Assembly (NCBI GenBank): GCA_021464415.1
Contig: CM038470.1
Span: 38,992,099-39,056,098 of the forward strand
Direction of reading: 5' to 3'
Length of the DNA stretch: 64,000 bases
Origin: Lonicera japonica
Taxonomy: Eukaryota > Streptophyta > Magnoliopsida > Dipsacales > Caprifoliaceae
Below are positions 57,201 to 64,000 of this stretch, piece after piece. The notes below the pieces were generated by a model that saw only the letters and a program-made list of their open reading frames with translations, searched no databases and was not told where the DNA came from. The first letter of the stretch is position 1. Every line of letters starts with the position of its first letter. A program made the translations under genes and the position numbers.

Positions 57201-59656
57201 CGAGGAGCGTGAATTAGATTTTGGTCAAAACATGAAAGTTGTAAGGGGGAATATGATGAAACTATAGTAGTTCAAGGAGTAGGATTTGGATAGAAATTGA
57301 AGAAGTTATGAGTGACTAAAGTTGACTGAAAATCAACCGATAACCAAAAATTTTGAGTTCGAAAAAATGCCACTTTAATACTCGTTTTAATTCCGATAGT
57401 GACGAAACTTTCCAGAATATTCTTAAATATATAATAGGACACTATAGAAGCGACGAAGTAAATTTTTGGATCTTCTAAAAATTTTAAGAAAGTGTTCAAG
57501 CTTAAAATAATAAGGATTTGAGTGTTAAACTAAAAAAAAATGAACTAAATCAAATGTAATTAAAACATGGGATGTTACATATATAGAATGTATAACAGGG
57601 TCTGCATTTCGTGGCCTTTCACCCACATGGCAGCAGGGCCTACCGTTAGTTTCCGTATGTCTCATAAGTGTCCGAACGTACAACCGGATCTGCATTTCTT
57701 AGCCTTTCACCCACGCGGCAGCAGGGCCTACTGTTAGTTTTCGTGCACGGTTTCGGTCTTGCACCTAGGAGCACTATGGCCCAACTTCCGGCCCCAAATC
57801 GTTAGAGACCAAACCCGGGACTGGGACCATCCATAGAATCATGAAATCATATGTATCGAGTTCATCAACTAGCCAACAAAAGTATATCAACATGGAAAGC
57901 CTTCATAATCTCAATTATTTATCTGGTACAAACGGTGTTGCCAGCCGATACACGAAAACCAAGAAAATCCCAATATATATAAAGGTAGCATCTCACTTTA
58001 AAACACAATATATGTGTATATATTAATATCTCATCTTGCCAATCACATATTTCAAGATATAATTGTATGATTCATATGTATATGTATATAGCTCGTATAT
58101 CTCCGTACCCACGTGTGTATGTATAAAGTGAATCAAATGGTGGTATGGTTGTTGTACTAGACTAGGTTCGCCAAGTCTGCCAATTAGTAATCGAAACCAG
58201 AATATCATAAGTGTAGGAGGTTTTGTAAGTTTTATATTCATTTAGCTCCAAACCAAGTTTAACATAGTTCTCGTAATACATAAATTCCTTATATAACTCC
58301 CTTTGAAATCTTAATACTTTGTTCACTCATATTGAACTTGTTTTTCTGTCTAGTATCGTTATGGATTGGCTAGGGAAGTAGAAAATCTCATAAAATGCAC
58401 CAGTAGCCCAAGTACAACAACGATACCACAAATATAGGCAATTATGTTCCAAACACACTTTTAAACTCAAGTATAGTATCATACATATGCGTATTATAAG
58501 ATAGTGTACACTAGCGTACCCGTAATTTGGGGTTTCATACCAATCTTCTCAAAATCAGTGCATAAGTTAGGGGTTTATGTGTAATCCGTAGTTTATGATC
58601 ACAATAGGTGTAAATCAATCAAAGATTCAAGATAAATTAACCCACAACCCCATGAACATGCATTTGTAGAAAATATATATACAAATTCATCATATATACT
58701 TTGACTTGAGTTGAATAAGTAGTAATAGTGTGGAAATAGATTTAAATACTATTGCTCCCACCTATGTCCCTCGAAGAATCATGGAAGAAATGAGCTGAGC
58801 CGAGCAAACAATGAGCTTCCACCAAATTCGCCCAAAATCCAGCCATGGAAGAACTTGAGGTTGAAGATGATGATGAATAGTAGGTGGAGAAAGTGTGGGA
58901 TGAAGGAGCTTGGTTCCTCACCTTGAATCTCCCACAAAGCTCTCAATTTTGTTACTCTTCTCTCTTACTAGGAGCTTTCGGGAGGTGGAGGTGAAATGAG
59001 GAAGAAATGAAGAAGCACGTATATATACACTGTTGTTCTAATTTTCAGGTACTGTTCATGCACATGGGACTTGCAGCACTGAACTTTGAACGTCCATAAC
59101 TTCTCTCTCAGAAGTTCGATTGAGGTGATCTTTATGTCCACGAAAAGTTTATTCGAAGCTCTAAAACTTCTTAAAAGGAAGATTTTCCAAATTCCCGATG
59201 GATTATTCCCAGAAATGCGTCAAAGTCAGCGCGTTAATGTTACCGAATGAACAACTATTAGCGATTGACCTATTTCGTAATCAATTTTGACCAAGTAGGA
59301 TCCTGAATTTGCTTTCGACCAAAACACAAAAGTTGTAGATTGCCTAAAAATATAGACCCCCACGTGCACGAAAACTCAATCTGGCGAGGAACAAAGAAGT
59401 TACGCTTTTTCCAAGTTATCCAAAATTATGAAATTGAGTAAATTGAAAACTTGCGATCGACATCCCGATTCCAACTCGAACCACCCGAAATGACTTATAG
59501 CTATTCTAACATGCTTAAATTTATTAATGTAACTCATTGGAAGCCTTCAAGGCATTTCGATCCTTTCGGAGCAAAATATGGCTATTCGAAGTCCACGTCT
59601 GCCTTACACTTAACTTGTATCGCAATTTTCGAGGAATGGAGATACGGGGTGTTACA
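54259..59656 (-). mobile_element. Long solo LTR, Tekay-like, itself interrupted
   Basis: TGTGACGCCCCGAATCCCG...GGGGTGTTACA with perfect TSD ACCAT (54,254-54,258 and 59,657-59,661); the empty site in the other C LTR reads AAGACCATCACCTTC. About 3.0 kb once the inner solo LTR is removed. Its start is homologous to the Tekay LTR start and it shares GAGCCAAACAGGCTCAGTAG. Contains a (TA)n tract near 54,931. No coding motifs. Confidence 0.88.
55179..57579 (-). mobile_element. Solo LTR nested in the long solo LTR
   Basis: 2,401 bp, TGTAACAACCCGCC...GGGATGTTACA, flanked by AATAT (55,174-55,178) and TATAT (57,580-57,584), four of five bases matching. Shares GAGCCACAACTGGCCCAGTG-type sequence with the neighbouring LTRs, so it is another gypsy LTR of the same broad type. 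No ORF of note. Confidence 0.78.
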
Positions 59657-59955
59657 ACCATCACCTTCATCTCCTTCATCACTATTCATCATCTCCTACC
59701 TTCATTTCCTCCATTGGAGCTCAAGGAAAAGCTTGTAGCTTAGAGGATTTGCCATAAACTCTTCTCTCAACACTTCAAGCTTGTGGATTATCGTCTTTTA
59801 AGGTGGAAACACTAATACTAAAACCTTGATTTCAACATTTGCTTGTTGCATTAGAGTTTTTTTTACAAAATTTGGGTTTTTTTTTTAAAAACCTAGGTTG
59901 TGATGATTGCATGTGGGTTGGGCTAGTGTAATCTTCAATTGGTGGTTGATAATAG

Positions 59956-60430
59956 TTTATTATCATTTTATTTACATGATTGAACAATTAATTTCATTAT
60001 TTAGATTATATGGTTGAAGATTCATACTAAATCCACTATGTAGTGAATGTATGAACTAGGAATTGGAGAATTCGAGACTCACACTTAATTGATGATGGAT
60101 TATGCCTTAAAACTACGAGATATACATGACTAAACATGTAGATACACATTCATGGCTATTTATAGAGTTTTTGCTAAAAATCCCCAAATATGCAAACTAG
60201 TCTTAACTTGTTTTAGATTCACTAGTGTATATACATACTTGAGATAATACACGTTGCAACCAAGTTTGTTTAGTAAAACAAACTGGAGACTCTATTTCCT
60301 TTATAAACCATCACTCTTTTCCTATAATAAAACGAATTGTTTTTCAAACGAACCAAAAAATCAAAGGAATCGCCGTCAAGGGGGGCCGGGGTCGAAAGTG
60401 CGGGTTCTCATAGTGGCAACTCTGCTGCGG
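59956..60430 (+). repeat. End of a 5' LTR and primer binding site of Tat element D
   Basis: The right part (from about 60,240) matches Tat LTR ends, including TTGTTTAGTAAAACAAACTG and GCGGGTTCTCA (60,400-60,410). The primer site TGGCAACTCTGCTGCGGA follows at 60,414-60,431, close to the tRNA-Arg-type TGGCGACTCTGCTGGGGA used by Tat/Ogre elements. The LTR start is not identified; 59,956-60,240 is AT-rich and unassigned. Confidence 0.68.
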
Positions 60431-61557
60431 ACTTTTAAAAGAGTTATACTCTAAATAAGAGTAGAATATGTGTGGATAATCGTTTCTATTTGCATGTTTT
60501 TTATTCGGCCTTAGTCTTAGGATAACATAGATGTGATCTAGATGGATACCCTGATTCCCTTTTTGTTTGTAATTATTGTTTGAGGAAAATCTTTTTATAA
60601 ATAAAAATTGAAAGTACTTGAACAAACCCTTAAGTGTTCATCATAATGTATCTCCATAATTGTTATTTTGCATGCATCCACTATTATCATGCATTATCAC
60701 AAGTGTGAAATTACCCCATTCAAACCGGAAATAATGCATAGTGAGTAGGGAGTTGGCTCGTCTAAGTTAACAGAAACCGAAAGCTCTTATTTCCACCCTC
60801 CTTGGCCAAGTACCAACCGAGGTATATCGAGTAACGAGAACACTCACTTATCCGGGATGTATATCAAAAGGTCCTTACACGTACTCGCCCTTGGGGTATA
60901 TAGCAAGACCTAACCAAATAAGAGAGAACGTAAACATTACCCATCAAACCACGCTTGCATATAGGACGCGTTAGCCTAGTACACGTGATTTCTCCATGTT
61001 TTTCTTGACCATCAGTCGTGAGAGTCGTGAACAAAAGGCCTTGTCATACATACCAACTCTTGGTTTGGCAAGTGCGGTCGGTGGCTGTCCAACCATGCCC
61101 GTAGAAATCCCACACTAAACCCGTTAGTGAGAATTTTCGCGTCACCATTTCCATGAAAAGCAACTTTAACAGGAGAGAACTTCCCGATTTTCGAAAATGC
61201 TTTCAAATTTTTTATTTTTTTCAAAAAATGAGTTATTTTCCAAAATAAATTTTCCAAAAAATTGATTTCAAAATCGAAAGGTTATAAGGGCACCCCGGGA
61301 ATGCATATTCCCACCCTAAACCTATTCATAGGGCTCTCAAGTTGTTGATGTTGGTTTGTTTTCGCCTAAACACTAAAAAGTGATTTTCTATTTTATTTTT
61401 CTGTCGAGTCATATTTTTCAAGAATTATGCAACCCATGGTAAATCATTGGTTTCCCGGTCAATCCCTAATTTTTTTCTCCCCATTCTTCACCACACTCAG
61501 ATTAATTATTGTTAGCACTGGCCGGCTGGACTTGTAGAGATCACCTTTAGACGACTC
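60431..61557 (+). other. 5' untranslated region of Tat element D
   Basis: Long non-coding leader between the primer site and gag, as usual for Tat/Ogre elements. No recognisable gene; short ORFs lack motifs. Confidence 0.5.
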
Positions 61558-63104
61558 ATGAGATCAGACTCACCACCGATCATGCATCTTAATCACAACA
61601 CTGAGCCACCAATCGATCAAACTAAGGTCAATAATACTAAGGGTAACCATGGTGAAACCTCTCATGCAGTGGATCCGCCACCTGGTCACATTATCCCACA
61701 AACTGAGGGTGGCACCTTAACCCTTGAACACCTCTACCATCTAATCCATGATCTGACCCAGTCTGTAGCCATCATGAAGGATCACCAAGTAGCCACCCAA
61801 GCCCGGCTTGACACCCTAATTACTACCAGAACACCTGCTGAACGAAACCAACCCAATCCAAATCCATACCCAGCCGAAGACAACCAAACCCGAGGCCCAG
61901 TAACTCTACCCAATATTCTCTAACACACTCCCTCAATTCATGCCAAAATCAACCCCCCACCTCCTATGGTCCTTGCCAACATCGATGTACCACCATTATA
62001 AAATCTTGAAGCCCCCTAGCTGAACCCTGAGCATAACCAACCCTTTCAATACCATAATCCTCAAGCCATCCCCGATGTAGATCCAAACGAAGGCCAATAC
62101 CCTGAGATTGCAAACGATTGAACCAAAGAGAATGAGGCCATTGTCATGCTTAAAGACCATATGGAAGCCTTAAACTAGAGGGTGGCCAATCCCCAAGACC
62201 TATCTCTCTACCCAGATGCCAGTTTACCGATTGGTTTCAAACTACCTACATCGAAGAGTTCTCTGGGAGCGCTCCACCTCATTTGCACCACAAAGCCTAT
62301 GTTCGAACTATGTAGTTGTACGGATTGAAATAGGATCATTTGTCCTCAAGTTTCCACCAGACTCTCACCGGACCCGCCCACAGTTGGTTTTTGAATTTTG
62401 AGAAGCATCGAGTAGCCGACTGGAAAAGTATAGTGAAGGAGTTCATGAAACATTATAAGTCCAATGAGGAACTCAAAATCACCAATAAGAATCTCGAGAT
62501 GACGAAACAGAGAAAAGACGAGAATGTTAATGACTTCATCACTCGCTAGAGGGAGTTAGCATCTCAATTGGTTAACAAAATTCCCAAGGAAGAGCATTTG
62601 GGGATAATTGCCAAGAATTTCAAGCCCGAGATCTAAAGCGGCATGGGTCACCAATACTTTGACTGATACAAGACCTTGACGCATGTAACTAATAAGACTG
62701 AGGGCTAACTTGCTCAAGCTACCGAAGCTAAGGAAGCCTCTTATCAATACGAGAAGATTAACCCGACCATCAACCAAGTCTGGTTATACGAAAGCTTGAG
62801 TCCTCATCAACAAACTAGCTTCCATTATCCACAAGACCAACGGCCGAAAAAGGGGAACAATAAAAAGAAGCACCGTCCCTTTTCATGCCTATCGACTTCG
62901 CTGAGTCAAACTTTAGCCACGCTACAAGTTGAAGGTATTCTGCAGCCGCTAGCTCCTCGTACACCCCCAACCTAGCTCCCCTTGACTGGAATGCCAATGA
63001 ACGCTGCACTTTCCACCAAGGATTTGGACATCACTGATAATTGCTCCACCTTGAAGCATACTATCCAAGACTTGATTGATTTTGGGAAGATTACGCCTCG
63101 TTAA
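61558..63104 (+). pseudogene. Tat-type gag remnant of element D
   Basis: ORF 61,558-61,923 carries an N-terminal Gag-like region with TLTLEHLYHLIHDLTQSVAI and ends in a stop. Further pieces in other frames follow: TLTGPAHSWFLNF and WKSIVKEFMKHYKSNEELK (62,340-62,549), the capsid-type gag domain; KPE and ATEAKEASYQYEK near 62,630-62,760; then a Pro-rich segment (VEGILQPLAPRTPP). A C-terminal RCTFHQGFGH...NCSTLKHTIQDLID motif near 63,000-63,090 is broken by one missing base. At least five stops or frameshifts. Gag would form the particle; this copy cannot. Confidence 0.82.
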
Positions 63105-64000
63105 TGCACCAAATATTAGACAAGAAAAACCTTAAGCAGAGGTAGACACCACCGATGCAGTTTGAAGCGATCCCGGATCATTTTCTTAGCCAGGTTAATG
63201 GATCCTCAACCTTTGAACTACGAAAGCGCAAGAACCTTGGAATTTTGTCTAAAAGATGGAACTCGAAACTTAAACCCAACCCTTGAATGCAAGAATTGAA
63301 CATCGGTATAAGTCGAAGACGCCACAACTAATTGGTGGAGAATTGATTGATAAGTCAAGAATAGCTTGAATGATTAATTCAAACAATTCAACAAGTTCTA
63401 GCAAGAACTAAAGGTGTAAAACACTCAATTTGATTAATGAAACTTCTTGATGATGAAACAATAATGTGCCTCCTTTAAATAGGAGTAAACAAAGCCTTAG
63501 AAACCTAATTCAAAAAGAAAACTAATTCCTACTTAGAAAAGGAAAATAATAACTCATAGAATATTTCTAATACAATAAGGAAATTAATAAACACTCTAAA
63601 ATAAGCCCAAAATAATTCTAAAATAATAGTAACTCTAGGAAATAATTATCTATAAATCACAGGGCTTAAATAACTCATCCCCAAGCCAAATGAAGCCTCT
63701 CGCTTGATATTCCATCCTTGAAAGTACTCTTTAACACCTCAAATTAATATCCAAGCTTTGCACAACTCAAGAACATAATTGAGAACTTCATTGGCCGCCT
63801 TTAAACATACTTTCACTTTGAACTTCAACGCCAAATCTTTACGAACTTCACGGAATGATTGATTGACGCATAATTTCTTTGTAGCTCTTGGGATAAGCAA
63901 TTTGATAGCTTTTCATTTAAACTTCCATGTTCTATCCTTGAATCTATGCGTATTAAAGCCTTCATTCAAGAACTCACAATACTCCTGGGTTGAATTGAAC
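63105..64000 (-). repeat. Possible LTR of a further element, running off the window
   Basis: Homology to the Tat gag stops at about 63,104 and a TGCACCAAATATTAG sequence starts. On the minus strand a TATTTAAA box (63,474-63,481) is followed by a T-rich transcribed-looking region ending GGTGCA, consistent with an LTR end. AT-rich to the window edge; no ORF. There is no partner to confirm it. Confidence 0.3.

Larger units (their letters stand above)
39220..59955 (+). mobile_element. Ty3/gypsy element C (Tekay-like), coding-depleted, host of several nested insertions
   Basis: 5' LTR 39,220-40,766, primer site, a short gag fragment, non-coding interior, PPT and 3' LTR from 53,337. The PPT context (GATGAAATTTCTTAAGGAGG at 53,311-53,330) is almost identical to that of the Tekay element, placing C in the same group. 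Removing element B restores a contiguous interior of only about 1.9 kb. No convincing TSD: GACTG left, no match at the tentative right end. Confidence 0.8.
53337..59955 (+). repeat. 3' LTR of element C, split by a nested solo LTR
   Basis: Parts 53,337-54,258 and 59,657-59,955 together match 39,220-40,766 without its Cassandra. It has extra or rearranged bases near 53,960-54,010 (a partial repeat of a CTATTGTAGATGTCTAGG-type segment). The right edge is tentative, set where similarity to the 5' LTR stops. Confidence 0.8.

Noticed and set aside
54259..59656. A non-coding large retrotransposon derivative (LARD) or host gene with introns
   Set aside because: The segment resolves into one solo LTR inside another by TSDs, and no coding motif was found in any frame.

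Overview
This is a repeat-only window from a plant nuclear genome, probably a large, heterochromatin-rich angiosperm genome. I can support no ordinary host gene, tRNA or CRISPR array. Almost every base belongs to LTR retrotransposons nested inside one another. The plant assignment rests on the element families: Ty3/gypsy of the Tat/Ogre, Athila and Tekay/Del types, Ty1/copia with tRNA-iMet primer sites, two Cassandra LTRs carrying 5S rRNA sequence, a CACTA end, and plant-only proteins (plant mobile domain, DUF7745-like).

Layout. (1) 1-29,133 is Tat element A: decayed pol (6-3,604, +), then two antisense genes (DUF7745-like 5,152-3,951; plant-mobile-domain-like, five inferred exons, 8,925-5,936), a 115-116 bp tandem repeat, a PPT and the start of its 3' LTR. 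It is split by a copia element (10,243-28,097, -, TSD GACTC). That copia element is split by a nearly intact Tekay-type gypsy (16,945-26,196, -, TSD ATCTG), and its 5' LTR holds a Cassandra solo LTR (27,133-27,516). (2) 28,951-33,613 is a mosaic of Tat and copia LTR pieces, including a solo Tat LTR with TSD. (3) 33,614-39,214 holds a decayed Athila pol (-), a short copia-like LTR, a CACTA end and a reversed Tat LTR end. (4) 39,220-59,955 is gypsy element C (+), with almost no internal coding sequence. Its 5' LTR has a second Cassandra. Its body contains Tat element B (41,468-52,174, TSD GGAAT), which has lost gag-pol but keeps both antisense genes and is itself split by a solo LTR (47,922-50,138, TSD CCGAC). 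C's 3' LTR is split by a solo LTR (54,259-59,656, TSD ACCAT) containing another (55,179-57,579). (5) 59,956-63,104 is the 5' end of another Tat element (LTR end, primer site, decayed gag), followed by what looks like a further LTR running off the window.

The most interesting content is the antisense cassette of the Tat elements. Two plant-type genes with their own TATA boxes lie antisense between pol and the 3' LTR, and one of them shows intron-like gaps. A GC-rich array built on the palindrome CCGTACGG lies just upstream of the TATA box of both antisense genes and of the LTR promoter. In copy B the cassette is the only gene content left between LTR sequences with a perfect TSD. Both copies are now broken, partly by shared lesions. 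The Tekay element is the youngest visible autonomous-type insertion, with only about ten substitutions noticed between its 2.2 kb LTRs.
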